Shown: piece after piece, positions 51,375 to 62,814 of the stretch
Position numbering within the stretch: the first letter of the stretch is position 1
Layout: each line of letters begins with the position of its first letter
NCBI RefSeq assembly: GCF_900101745.1
Contig: NZ_FNAD01000014.1
Span: 1-64,000, forward strand
Origin: Glycomyces harbinensis
GTDB lineage: Bacteria > Actinomycetota > Actinomycetes > Mycobacteriales > Micromonosporaceae
Reading direction: 5' to 3'
Length of the DNA: 64,000 nucleotides
Position numbers and translations under genes: made by a program
The notes under the pieces: model-generated
Told to the model about the DNA's origin: nothing
The model's input: only the letters and a program-made list of their open reading frames with translations
The model's database searches: none

Positions 51375-52867
51375 AGCGATTCCGCGCCCTCGCCGCGCTG
51401 GCGGCCCCCCTCCTCGCCGCGACCGCCTGCACCGGCGCCGCCGGCGCCGACGGGCTCCAAGTCGTCGTCACCACCGAGATCATCAAGGACTGGACCGAGA
51501 TCATCGGCGGCGACCGGGTCGAGGTCGAGAGCATCGTCCCCGCCGGCGGCGACCCGCACTCCTACGAGCCCAGCCCGAACGACGCCGCCACCGTCGCCCG
51601 CGCCGACCTCGCCTTCACCAACCACCTGCTGCTCGAGGAACACGCGCTCATCAAGCTGTTCGACTCCAACGTCCCCGAGGACGCCCCCAACATCTCCCTC
51701 GCCGAGAACGCCGAACCCTACGGCGCCAAGCTCATCCCACTGGTCGAAGACGTCGGCCTCGACGTGATCTGGCTCGGGTTCGGCGTGCGCGGCGAGACCG
51801 AGACCCGCTCGGCCGAGATCGACATCCGCCTCACCGGGGCCACCGGGCCGGGCGCCGTGGCCATGTTCCTCACCGACGCCTTCGGCACCCCGGAGATCTA
51901 CTGGAACACCGCCGACGGCATCGACCAGGCCGATGCGATCACCCTGCCTCCCGAGGCGCACACCCACGTCAACTGGACCTTCACCGAACCGGGCGTGTAC
52001 GAGCTGACCACTGCGGCGACCGTTCACGACGACGGGCGGACCACCGAGATCGGCGAGGCCGCCTTCAGCTTCGCCGTCGGCGTCAACCCCCGCGAGGTCC
52101 GCGCGGGCGCCACGGTCCTCGACAGCGGCCACACCGACCTCACCGCCGACCTCGACACCGGGTCCTTCGTCGTCCGCGACGACGAGCGCGGCGACCTCGA
52201 CCCGGCCGAGGTGGTCATCGACGTGCCCACCCGCTCCATCGAGGAGATCCCCGACGCCGAGGCGTTCGCGTTCCTCGGCGAACCCGGCCAGGAGCTGTAC
52301 CAGCTCCCGCAGGCCGTCCTCGGCAAGCACGTCCACGGCGAGATCGACCCGCACCTGTGGCAGAACGTCGACAACGCCAAGGCCTACGCGGAGGTCATCG
52401 CGAACGCCCTCATCGAGACCGATCCCGAAGGCCGCGAGACCTACGAGGCCAACCGCGACGCCTACCTCGCCGAACTCGACGGGCTCGACGCCGAGGTCGC
52501 CGCCGCGATCGACTCGATCCCCGAACCCGACCGGCAGCTCATCACCACCCATGACGCCTTCGGCTACCTCGCCGACCGCTACGGGATGCAGATCGCCGGG
52601 TTCGTCGTCCCCAACCCGGCGGCCGAACCCAGCGCCAAGCAGGTCGAGCAGCTGACCGAGACCATCGCCGACCTCGACGTCAAGGCCGTGTTCGTGGAAC
52701 CGAACCTCCACGCCCGCGCCAGCGTCCTGCGCCAGGTCGCCGAAGACCAGGGCGTCCAGGTGTGCACCCTGCACGGCGACGCACTGCCCGAAGATTCACC
52801 AACCTATGTGGACATGATGCGGCAGAACGCCGCGGAGCTGAGCCGCTGCCTGGGAGGAACCTCATGA
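51371..52867 (+). CDS. Zinc/manganese ABC binding lipoprotein (ZnuA-like) with inserted permuted anchor-M repeat
   Basis: The protein has 498 residues, about 190 longer than usual ZnuA. Lipobox LAATAC (Cys20). The ZnuA core is split. The N-lobe (about 28-125) has the first metal His63 in GGDPHSYEPSP; the core resumes at about 320 with HVHGEIDPHLWQN (His residues at 320, 322 and 328), TTHDAFGY (His393), a VEPNLH motif and an Asp in the C-terminal HGDALPED. The insert (about 126-318) carries the C-half of a repeat first (EAHTHVNWTFTEPGVYELTT) and then the N-half of a repeat (VLDSGHTDLTADLD). This agrees with the anchored-repeat-type substrate-binding family (TIGR03772). It delivers zinc, or possibly manganese, to the permease below. 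Confidence 0.88.
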   Translation: MKRFRALAALAAPLLAATACTGAAGADGLQVVVTTEIIKDWTEIIGGDRVEVESIVPAGGDPHSYEPSPNDAATVARADLAFTNHLLLEEHALIKLFDSNVPEDAPNISLAENAEPYGAKLIPLVEDVGLDVIWLGFGVRGETETRSAEIDIRLTGATGPGAVAMFLTDAFGTPEIYWNTADGIDQADAITLPPEAHTHVNWTFTEPGVYELTTAATVHDDGRTTEIGEAAFSFAVGVNPREVRAGATVLDSGHTDLTADLDTGSFVVRDDERGDLDPAEVVIDVPTRSIEEIPDAEAFAFLGEPGQELYQLPQAVLGKHVHGEIDPHLWQNVDNAKAYAEVIANALIETDPEGRETYEANRDAYLAELDGLDAEVAAAIDSIPEPDRQLITTHDAFGYLADRYGMQIAGFVVPNPAAEPSAKQVEQLTETIADLDVKAVFVEPNLHARASVLRQVAEDQGVQVCTLHGDALPEDSPTYVDMMRQNAAELSRCLGGTS

Positions 52868-54262
52868 GACACCGCACACCGCTGACCGCGGCCGCCAGTG
52901 CCGCCCTCGCGCTCGGCCTGTGGGCGGCCCCCGCCGAAGCCCAAGCGCCCGAGGGGATCGCCGCGTTCGAGACCGACGGCGGCACTCTCGCCGTCACCGC
53001 CCCGTCCGAGCTCGCGACGCTGCCCGCGCTCGTCCCCGAACGCGAGGACTTCGCGTTCCTCGGCGACGCCGGCGACCTCGTCTGGGTCGCGGGCACCGTC
53101 GACGGCACCACCTACCCGACCCTCGACGCCTCCGCCGCCGACGGCGACCTCACCCTCGGACTCGACAAGGTCGAAGGCCCCGGCGACGCCTGGCTCTACA
53201 CCTTCACCGGCCCCGGCCTGGCCCGACCGCTGGCCTCCACCGCGGACGGCGACACCTTCGACCTCGCGGCGGGCACCACCGCCGTCGTCGTCCTGGCGGT
53301 CGATGAACCCGGCGACTACACGATCGAGCTCCGCGCCCGACAGGACGCGTCCGGCCACGGCTCCACGCCCACCGGACACGCCCAGACCGCCGCCGCGACC
53401 GCCGTGACCACCTACGCGCTCACCGCCGAAGAGACCACCACCGAGGAAGCGGCCCTCATCGCCGCCGACCCCGCCGGCGACGGCAACGCGCAGGCCGCGG
53501 CCTCGTGCGAGGTCATCGCCGACGGCCACATCGACGTCGGACCCCGATTCGTCGACGGCGAATGGACCGTGCAGCTGCGCGACGACCGCGCCTCCGAATC
53601 GGTCTGGCGCGACCTCGAGGACGTCGTCCTCCAGGTCCCCGACACCGCCCTGTTCCCCATCCCCGAAGGCGACTACGGCTTCCTGGGCGAACCCGGCCAG
53701 GAGATCTACATGCTCCCGCAGGTCCAGGCCCCCGGGATCGTATGGCCCGGTTGGAACACGCAGGACGCCTCCGTCATCGAAGCCGTCCCCGGACCGGTCG
53801 ACTGGAACCTCCAGGCCGTCGACGGCCCCGGCGCGTTCACCCTCTTCCTCACCGGCACCTTCGGCGGCGCCGAAGTCCTCTTCGACTCCTCCCAGACCCT
53901 CCCGCAGACCATCGCGGTCCCCGAGAACACCCACGCGCACGGCAACTTCACCTTCGCCGAGGCCGGCGTCTACCGCCTCACCGCCGAGTTCACCGCCACC
54001 ACCGCCGACGGCGAGACCGTGAGCGACACCAAGGACCTCCAACTCGCCGTCGGCGACGCCACCGACCCGAACGAAGCCTGCTCGGGCGACGGCTCCGGCT
54101 CCGGCGACTCCGACGACGTCGGCAAGGACGACGACGGCGGCTTCCTGCCCACCACCGGCACCGGCTGGCTCCTGTGGGGCCTCGGCGCCGCCGCCATCGC
54201 CGTCGTCGTCGGCGCGGTCATCATGGCCGCCACCCGCAAGCGCCGCTCGACGGAGGACGCCG

Positions 54263-54273
<11 letters not shown>
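52864..54273 (+). CDS. LPxTG-anchored repeat protein of the ABC system (TIGR03773-like)
   Basis: The protein has 469 residues. A signal peptide ends near APAEA. A first repeat (about 30-170) is degenerate and has lost both His motifs (GIAAFETDGGTLAVT, closing DEPGDYTIELRARQ). A second full repeat (about 215-400) runs from CEVIADGHIDVGPRF to ENTHAHGNFTFAEAGVYRLTAEF. An acidic Gly/Ser/Asp stalk and a sortase signal follow: LPTTG, hydrophobic helix, RKRRS tail. It is thus covalently wall-bound. ATGA overlap with the binding-protein gene, and 11 bases overlap with the ATPase gene. Confidence 0.87.
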
Positions 54274-55053
<780 letters not shown>

Positions 55054-55057
<4 letters not shown>

Positions 55058-55908
55058 TCGAATGGCTCACCGAACCGTGGACCCACGTGTTCATGCAGCG
55101 CGCCTTCGCCGTCGCCGTCATGTCCGCGGTCGTGTGCGTCGCGGTGGGGGCCTTCGTGGTCCTGCGCGGCATGGCCTTCATCGGCGACGCCGTCGCGCAC
55201 GCGGTCTTCCCCGGCGTCGCGATCGGCTTCGTCCTGAACATCAACCTGTCCTTGTCCGGCGCGGTCGCGGGCGTGGCGACCGCGCTGGCGATCGTCCTCA
55301 TCAGCCAGACGCGAAGACTCAAGGAGGACACGGTGATCGGGATCTTCTGGGCCGCCGCGTTCGGCCTGGGGATCGTGGTCGTCTCCACGCAGTCGTCCTA
55401 CACCGGCGACCTCGCCTCGTTCCTGTTCGGGCAGATCCTCGCGCTCGACGACGGCGACGTGGTCCTGGTCGGGGCGGTGGGCGCCGTGCTCGTGCTGGCG
55501 ACGTTCCTGCTGCGCCGCCAGCTCATCGCCGTCAGCCTCGACCGCGAGACCGCCCGCGCCTCGGGCCTGCCGGTGCTCGCGCTCGACATCGCCCTCTACG
55601 TCATGGTCACCGTGGCGATCGTGATCGCGCTCCAGGCCGTCGGGAACATCCTGGTGCTGGCCCTGCTGGTGACGCCCGCCGCCGCGGCGCGGCTGGTCAC
55701 CGACCGGCTCGGCCCGATGGTCCTGGCCGGGTGCGCGGTGGCCGCGTTCGGAGCGGTGGCCGGGCTGTACCTGTCCTTCTACTACAACCTCGCGGCCGGA
55801 GGGCTCATCGTCCTGGTGATCACCGGGGTGTTCCTCCTGGCGTGGCTGTTCGCGCCCCGGCACGGCGTCATCGCCCGCTTGACGGGACGGCGCAGGGCGG
55901 CCGCCTGA
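55054..55908 (+). CDS. Anchored-repeat-type metal ABC transporter permease (ZnuB-like)
   Basis: The 284-residue permease has about eight membrane helices of the ABC-3 family: FVVLRGMAFIGDAVAHAVFPGVAIGF, then IGIFWAAAFGLGIVVVS, ASFLFGQILALDDGDVV, and the loop ETARASGLPVLALDIALYVMVTVAIVIALQAVGNILVLALLVTPAAAARL that contacts the ATPase. It fits the TIGR03770 group. ATGA overlap with the ATPase stop. Last gene of the eight-gene unit. Confidence 0.9.
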
Positions 55909-56016
55909 GGGTTCACCGGGCCGTCGCCCGATTCCGAGCCGGAAAGGACTGGACGCGCCGATGCCCGCGCTTGTAGCTTGGACCGGACCGTGACACCGCC
56001 CGAGGAGGTGAGACCC

Positions 56017-57559
<1,543 letters not shown>

Positions 57560-57613
57560 TTCGGCCCGGCTCCCACCGGCGGAAGCCGACCGCCGCCGGT
57601 CCTCTTTGGGAGC

Positions 57614-57648
57614 GGCGGCGGACGGTCCGGCTCGGACCGTCCGCCGCC
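57614..57648. terminator. Bidirectional terminator between rox and GH5 gene
   Basis: GGCGGCGGACGGTCC and GGACCGTCCGCCGCC form a perfect 15-bp stem with loop GGCTC, between convergent stops. Confidence 0.85.
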
Positions 57649-57652
57649 TCGA

Positions 57653-59065
57653 TCACGGCCGGTCGGCCAGGAGTTCCCTGATGCCTTCGCCGTAGCCCGA
57701 AGGCGTGCCGTCCCAGTCGGTGATCAGGCCCGGCATGTCGCAGCTGGGGTACCAGCTCCAGGCCGTCCAGCCGATCCCCCGGGAGTCGGCCCAGGTCGCG
57801 AGGGCGTCGCTGAAGTCGTGATCGCAGTCGTCCTCGCCGAACTCGGCGAACATCGTCGGCACCTGCGCGGCGATCGGCGCGACGTCGGCGTCCCAGCAGG
57901 CCTGCGTGTTGCAGCCGGTGGTCTCGTAGACGTGGACGCTGGCGACGATGTTCCCCTCGGGGTCGGTCGGCATGTGGTCGAGGTAGCCCCCGCAGCCGTT
58001 GCCCCACCCGTTGCAGGTGACGACCACCGGCTGGGTCGCGCCGGTCGAGCGGACGGCGTCGACGAGGTCCTGCATGCCGGCGGCCTCCCAGCCGTCCACC
58101 GTGCAGCCGTCCCTCCAGCATTCGTCGGTGATGTCGTGCGGTTCGTTGTACAGGTCGTACAGGACCGCCGGGTTGTCCTTGAACTGCCCGGCCACCGACT
58201 CCCAGAAGTCGACGGAGTGGTCCATGTTGGCCATCTTCTGCTGGCCTTCGGCCTGCTCGGTGCCGTGCGCGCTCCAGTGCAGGTCGAGGATGACGTAGAC
58301 CCCGGCCTCGGTCAGGCGCGTGACCCAGTCGCCGATGAAGTCGCGGTAGGCCTGCCCGCCCCACTCCTCGGAGACCCCGTTGATGCCGAGCCAGCACTGC
58401 TCGTTCATCGGCACTCGGACCGTGTTGGGGTTCCAGGAGACGATGGCCTCGATCGCGGCGTCGTCGACCGGACCGTCCACGAAGCCCCAGCCGTGGATGC
58501 ACGGCCACTCGGTGCCGGTGCGGTTGAAGCCGTTGAGCACCACCGTCTCGCCTTCGGCGTTGACGAGCGTGTCGCCGTCGACGCTGAGGGCGCTCGGCGT
58601 GCCGCCGGGCGGTTCGGGGTCGGTGGGCGTCTCGGTGGGTTCACCCTGCTCGCCGCAGGCGACGCCGTTGACGGTGACCGCGGTCGGGCTTTCGGTGGGG
58701 CCCGAGCCGATGAAGCCGAAGACCTCGCGGGTCTGCCCGGCGGCGATGGAGCCGTTCCAGCCGACGTCGGTGCCGGAGAAGGCGCCGCCGGTCTGGCTCC
58801 AGTCGACGTTCCAGGCGCTGGTGACGGTGGTGCCTTCGGGGAAGGTCCACTCGACGTCCCAGCCCTCGATCGCCTCGTCCGAGGTGATGGCCACGCTCGC
58901 TTGGAATCCCGAGCCCCAGGAGCCGACCACGCGGTAGTCGACCTCGCAGCCTTCCGCGGCCGCGGCCTGATTCGCCGTGGCGACGCCGAGCGCCGCGGCG
59001 ACCATGGCGGTCGTCGCGGCCGCCGTGAACGCCAGGCGTCTTCGATTGCTTCTCGTGATCGGCAT
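57653..59065 (-). CDS. Secreted endoglucanase: CBM2 + GH5 catalytic domain (second copy)
   Basis: The protein has 470 residues. The basic signal peptide (PITRSNRRRLAFTAAATTAM) ends near AAAA. CBM2 (about 39-140: CEVDYRVVGSWGSGFQASV, NGSIAAGQTREVFGFIG), a Pro/Thr linker (GEPTETPTDPEPPGGTP), and a GH5 domain (about 160-470) follow, with NPNTVRVPMNEQCWLG, acid/base Glu in LYDLYNEPHDITDECW, and nucleophile Glu in MFAEFGEDDC. Several Cys pairs suggest disulphides. The CBM2 is close to that of the cellulase at 42997 while the catalytic domain belongs to a different GH5 branch, so this is not a simple duplicate. A CebR-type box lies about 30 bases before the ATG. Confidence 0.92.
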   Translation of the reverse strand: MPITRSNRRRLAFTAAATTAMVAAALGVATANQAAAAEGCEVDYRVVGSWGSGFQASVAITSDEAIEGWDVEWTFPEGTTVTSAWNVDWSQTGGAFSGTDVGWNGSIAAGQTREVFGFIGSGPTESPTAVTVNGVACGEQGEPTETPTDPEPPGGTPSALSVDGDTLVNAEGETVVLNGFNRTGTEWPCIHGWGFVDGPVDDAAIEAIVSWNPNTVRVPMNEQCWLGINGVSEEWGGQAYRDFIGDWVTRLTEAGVYVILDLHWSAHGTEQAEGQQKMANMDHSVDFWESVAGQFKDNPAVLYDLYNEPHDITDECWRDGCTVDGWEAAGMQDLVDAVRSTGATQPVVVTCNGWGNGCGGYLDHMPTDPEGNIVASVHVYETTGCNTQACWDADVAPIAAQVPTMFAEFGEDDCDHDFSDALATWADSRGIGWTAWSWYPSCDMPGLITDWDGTPSGYGEGIRELLADRP

Positions 59066-59091
59066 GTTTCGCGTCCTTTCTAACCTCGAAA

Positions 59092-59105
59092 AGGAAGCGC
59101 TCCCA
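59092..59105. promoter_or_regulatory. CebR/CelR-type operator upstream of second GH5 cellulase
   Basis: On the minus strand TGGGAGCGCTTCCT; with the preceding T it shares the 14-mer TTGGGAGCGCTTCC with the box at 42919-42932. It lies 27 bases before the ATG. Confidence 0.7.
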
Positions 59106-59177
59106 ACGCGTTTCGGTCACGGTGCCCACCTGCGTCCCACCGAACTGCGGAAGCGATCCTATGGCTAACTTTACTGG

Positions 59178-59187
59178 ATAAATTTAC
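59178..59187. promoter_or_regulatory. AT-rich palindromic motif near GH5/ROK genes
   Basis: ATAAATTTAC (core TAAATTTA palindrome) lies in the promoter region of the minus-strand GH5 gene. It resembles the CTAAATTTAG palindrome in front of the GH59-like gene and may be a ROK-type binding site. Confidence 0.35.
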
Positions 59188-59267
59188 TACTGCAATCGAC
59201 ACATGTCGATAGATCTACAACGACGATCTTCCAAGCCGCCTCCGGCGACCTGCGGCTTGCGCGCGGT

Positions 59268-60527
59268 TCAGATCGCGGCCCAGTCGCCCACGGTGGGGGA
59301 CTCGAGCCGGTTGCGGAGCACGACCACGGCGCCGCCGATGGCGGCCGCCTCGGTGAGGTTGTCGGCCAGCTCCACCCGCGTGCCGTGGACGTGGCGCATG
59401 AACACCGATTCGTCCAGCACCTGCTGGACCGCGTCCCGGTAGACCGCCCCGGTCTCGGCGAAGGCGCTCCCGGCGAGGACGACCCGCCCGATGTCGAACA
59501 GGTTCACCAGCGAGACCGTCGCGATCGACAGTCGCTGCGCCGAAAGGAGGATGAGCGCGGCGGCGTCGGGGTCGCCGGCGATCGCGGCCCGCCCGACGCT
59601 CGAGAAGTCGCTGAGCGGATCCCTGCCGAGCCCGAGCCGCGCGACCAGCTCCGGGTTCGCCGCCGCCTGCCGCGCGATGGCGGTCGGACTGGCGACGTTG
59701 TCGACGCATCCCCTGTTGCCGCAGTCGCATCGGGGCCCGGTCGCGTCGACGGAGATGTGCCCCAGTTCGAGGCCGTTCGAGGTCGATCCGCGGTACGGAT
59801 GTCCGTCGATGATGAGTCCGGAACCGATGCCGCCCGACATGAAGACGACGGCGAAGCTCGACGCCGAGTCCCCCCGCGCCTGCAGCCCGATGCCCGCGGC
59901 GGTGGCGTCGTTCTCGATGACGACGGGCAGGCCCGTCAGGTCAGCCAGCGTCGCCGCGACCGGAAACCGGAGCCACTCCGGCGTCGGCTGCGGCGTGAGC
60001 AGGACGCCCGCTTCGCGATCCTGCGGTCCGTGCGTGGCCAGGCCGATGCCGAGCACGTTCGAGCGGTCGATGGACGCGGCGTCCAGCATGGACCGCACCG
60101 TCTCGGCGAACTCGGCGAGCACCTCGCGGGGCCGCCGCTCGCCCGGTCCCGGCATCTCCCGCCGCGCCACGATGCGCCCGGCCAGGTCGACCACGACCCC
60201 CACCGAGGCGAACCGGTCGAACTGGATGCCGACCTGGTAGTGGGCCTCGGGCTGCAGTTCGAGGAGCCGCCGCGGCTTGCCGCCGTTGGAGCGCGCGGTC
60301 CCGACCTCGTGCACGAATCCCATCGCCAGCAGCTTGCGGACCGCGCGCGTCATGGTGGCCTGCGTCAGCCCCGTCGCCTCGGCCAGCTCCACACGGCTGA
60401 CCGTCGTGCGCTCCCGGATGATGTCGAGCACCGCGGCCAGCGTCGGTACGCGAGTGCCCGAACCGAACGATCGCAATGCGGCCTCCTTGCGGGACGCCCC
60501 CGTCGGGCGGCGGTGGTTGCGGATCAC
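59268..60527 (-). CDS. ROK-family transcriptional regulator
   Basis: The protein has 419 residues. The N-terminal MarR-like winged helix (TLAAVLDIIRERTTVSRVELAEATGLTQATMTRAVRKLLAMGFVHEVG, about 28-78) is fused to a ROK sugar-kinase-like domain. This has the ENDATAAGIG motif, the glycine-rich FMSGGIGSGLIIDG loop, LGHISVDATGPRC and the zinc site CDCGNRGC. It is a NagC/XylR-type repressor sensing a sugar. It is divergent from the GH59-like gene with 129 bases between the starts, and lies downstream of neither cellulase promoter, so the galactosidase is the probable target. Confidence 0.9.
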   Translation of the reverse strand: MIRNHRRPTGASRKEAALRSFGSGTRVPTLAAVLDIIRERTTVSRVELAEATGLTQATMTRAVRKLLAMGFVHEVGTARSNGGKPRRLLELQPEAHYQVGIQFDRFASVGVVVDLAGRIVARREMPGPGERRPREVLAEFAETVRSMLDAASIDRSNVLGIGLATHGPQDREAGVLLTPQPTPEWLRFPVAATLADLTGLPVVIENDATAAGIGLQARGDSASSFAVVFMSGGIGSGLIIDGHPYRGSTSNGLELGHISVDATGPRCDCGNRGCVDNVASPTAIARQAAANPELVARLGLGRDPLSDFSSVGRAAIAGDPDAAALILLSAQRLSIATVSLVNLFDIGRVVLAGSAFAETGAVYRDAVQQVLDESVFMRHVHGTRVELADNLTEAAAIGGAVVVLRNRLESPTVGDWAAI

Positions 60528-60614
60528 AGTACTTGAGGCGCTCGAGATGATCGAGCGCGATCATCTCCGGGCCCACCGACCTGAGACGCCGCTTGCGATC
60601 CATTACTTACTTAG

Positions 60615-60624
60615 CTAAATTTAG
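60615..60624. promoter_or_regulatory. Perfect AT palindrome, candidate ROK operator
   Basis: CTAAATTTAG is a perfect 10-base palindrome within a longer AT-rich stretch (TTAGCTAAATTTAGTACG), 33 bases before the GH59-like ATG and in the divergent region with the ROK gene. Confidence 0.5.
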
Positions 60625-60656
60625 TACGTTAAGAATTTAGCGTCGAAGGGGAAGAC

Positions 60657-62693
60657 ATGGATGCGTTCGCGTCGGTTCGGGTCATCGAGCTGCGGTCGGG
60701 GTCGCGTGACGCGCGGTTCGACGGCATCGGGGCGGTGAACGGCGGCGGGGCGACCTCGGTGCTGTTCAAGGACTATCCCGAGCCGCAGCGCGGCCAGATC
60801 CTCGATCTGGTGTTCGCGCCGAAGTTCGGCGCGTCGGTGAGCGCCATGCTCGTCGAGGTCCCCGGCGACGGCAACGCGACCCAGGGGTCCATGCCCAGCC
60901 ACATGCACGCCCGCGACGACCTCGAGTCCCACCGCGGCTACACCTGGTGGATCATGCGGGAGGCCAAGCGCCGCAACCCGGACCTCAGCCTCGACGCCGT
61001 GGCGTGGAGCGCGCCGGGCTGGATCGGCGACGGCGAGTTCTGGTCGCAGGACATGGCCGACTACTACGTCTCCTGGCTTCGCCTCCTGCGCGACGTCCAC
61101 GGCCTCGAACTCGACGCCATCGGCTGCCGCAACGAGAAGGGCGTGAGCATCGAGTTCGCCAAGCGGCTCAAGGCGACCCTCGACCAGGCCGGGTTCGGAT
61201 CGGTGGCCCTGCACGCCTTCGACAACTGGCCCGACGACAAGTTCGACTTCATCGAGGACCTCAAGCGGGACCCGGAGGCGGCCGAGGCGATCGACGTCGT
61301 CGGCGTCCACGTCATGTACGGCGGCGAAGGCTCGGGCTCCACGCCCGAGGCGCGCGCCTGGGCCGCCGAGGCCGGCAAGCCCATCTGGAACACCGAGGAC
61401 CACGTCTACCGCCCCGGCTTCGACTGCCTCATCGGCATCGTCGAGTGCTTCAACGAGAACTACCTGGTCCACGGCGCCACGAAGGTCGTGCTCTGGTACG
61501 ACGTCGCCGGCGTCTACCCGGTCGAGCCCTATTCGGAAGAGCCGGCGATGGTCCTCGCCCGCGAACCCTGGAGCGGCCACTACGCGATCCGCGAGGCGCT
61601 GTGGGGCTACGCCCACTACGGACAGTTCACCGAACTCGGCTGGACCTACCTCCACGACGCCTCGACGCTCCTGGACGGCGGCGGCAGCGTCGTCGCGCTC
61701 CGCTCGCCCGAAGGCGACTTCAGCCTCATCGCCGAGACCAAGGACGCCGCGGGGCCGCAGCGGGTGCGCCTGCGCATCGGCGACGGCCTCTCCTCGGCGC
61801 CGCTGACCGTGTGGCGCAGCGACGCGACCGAGCAGTTCGTCCACGACGGCCACCTCGAAGCGGTCGGCGGCGAGATCGAGATCGAACTCGCCCCCGACTC
61901 GGTCTACTCGCTGTCGACCACGACCGGCCAGCGCAAGGGCGGCTTCGACGACGTGCCCGCCAGCGAGCCGTTCCCCTTCCCATACAGGGACACCTTCGCC
62001 GGCTACGCCGATCCCGCGTCGCGCGGCTTCCTGCCCCGCTACACCGCCGACATCGCCGGCGCCTTCGAACTCGTCCCCGCGCCCGACGGCGACGGCGCCT
62101 GCCTCCGGCAGGTCGTCCCGGCCCCGACCCTGTCCTGGGCCCCCGATTGGCGGCCCTACACGATCCTCGGCGACGAGGATTGGACCGACTACGAGGTCGG
62201 CGTCCGGGTCCGGCTCGAGGCGGGGGAGCGCGCCGCGGTCATGGGCCGCGTCAACCACGTCGGCACCGGCTACGGGTTCATCCCCAAGTGCTACCTGTTC
62301 GAACTCGGCGGGGACGGCTCCTGCCGGCTGGTGAGCGTCAACGGCAAGGAGGACAAGGCCGAACCGGTCGGCGACGCCGAGCAGCAGGCCATCATCGCCG
62401 CCGCGAACGAGCGGGACCCGGGCGGCGAGCACATCCTCGCCCAGGCCGTCGTCGCGCCGTCCCGGCAGTGGCGCCGCATCGCCCTCCGCTTCGAGGGCAC
62501 CCGCATCACCGCCCTCGTGGACGGCGAGGCGGTCCTGACCGCCGACGATCCCACCCATGCGAACGGCATGGCGGGCCTGCTGGCCGCCACCGAACCCTCC
62601 TACAGCACACCCCACTTCGCGGATCTGATCGTCAAGGCCGTCGGCACCGAGGACCCCGAGCCCATCACCGACACGGCGGTCCCCTTGTACTGA
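60657..62693 (+). CDS. GH59-like galactosidase (galactocerebrosidase family), no signal peptide
   Basis: The protein has 678 residues. A TIM-barrel GH59 domain (about 8-290) begins RFDGIGAVNGGGATSVLFKDYPEPQRGQILDLVF. The acid/base Glu160 is in IGCRNEKG and the nucleophile Glu247 in IWNTEDHV; WSAPGWIGDGEFW and VVGVHVMYGG are other barrel signatures. A beta-sandwich (about 290-430) and a C-terminal concanavalin-like jelly roll (about 455-665) follow, as in galactosylceramidases. The enzyme should hydrolyse terminal beta-galactosides. It has no export signal, so it is cytoplasmic and acts on an imported galactoside. A GAAGGGGA ribosome site precedes the ATG. ROK control is likely. Confidence 0.85.
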   Translation: MDAFASVRVIELRSGSRDARFDGIGAVNGGGATSVLFKDYPEPQRGQILDLVFAPKFGASVSAMLVEVPGDGNATQGSMPSHMHARDDLESHRGYTWWIMREAKRRNPDLSLDAVAWSAPGWIGDGEFWSQDMADYYVSWLRLLRDVHGLELDAIGCRNEKGVSIEFAKRLKATLDQAGFGSVALHAFDNWPDDKFDFIEDLKRDPEAAEAIDVVGVHVMYGGEGSGSTPEARAWAAEAGKPIWNTEDHVYRPGFDCLIGIVECFNENYLVHGATKVVLWYDVAGVYPVEPYSEEPAMVLAREPWSGHYAIREALWGYAHYGQFTELGWTYLHDASTLLDGGGSVVALRSPEGDFSLIAETKDAAGPQRVRLRIGDGLSSAPLTVWRSDATEQFVHDGHLEAVGGEIEIELAPDSVYSLSTTTGQRKGGFDDVPASEPFPFPYRDTFAGYADPASRGFLPRYTADIAGAFELVPAPDGDGACLRQVVPAPTLSWAPDWRPYTILGDEDWTDYEVGVRVRLEAGERAAVMGRVNHVGTGYGFIPKCYLFELGGDGSCRLVSVNGKEDKAEPVGDAEQQAIIAAANERDPGGEHILAQAVVAPSRQWRRIALRFEGTRITALVDGEAVLTADDPTHANGMAGLLAATEPSYSTPHFADLIVKAVGTEDPEPITDTAVPLY

Positions 62694-62814
62694 TGCGGCC
62701 GGACCGCTCGCAACGAGCTCCCAGCCCGGATCGATCAGGAATCGAGAAGTCCCCGCGCCGTGCCGCCGATATCGTGAATCCGGTATCACCGCAGACAGCG
62801 ACCGAGGAGGACGC

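Noticed and set aside
50891-52774. 627-residue minus-strand frame opposite the zinc binding protein
   Set aside because: Val/Gly/Asp-rich antisense shadow without domains.
55911-56016. Possible rifamycin-associated palindromic element upstream of rox
   Set aside because: I looked for a long GC palindrome of the type reported upstream of rifamycin resistance genes and could not find a convincing copy here.
57653-59065. Second GH5 gene considered a recent duplicate of the one at 42997
   Set aside because: CBM2 and operator are alike, but the catalytic domains differ in length, Cys content and motif context, so recent duplication is unlikely.
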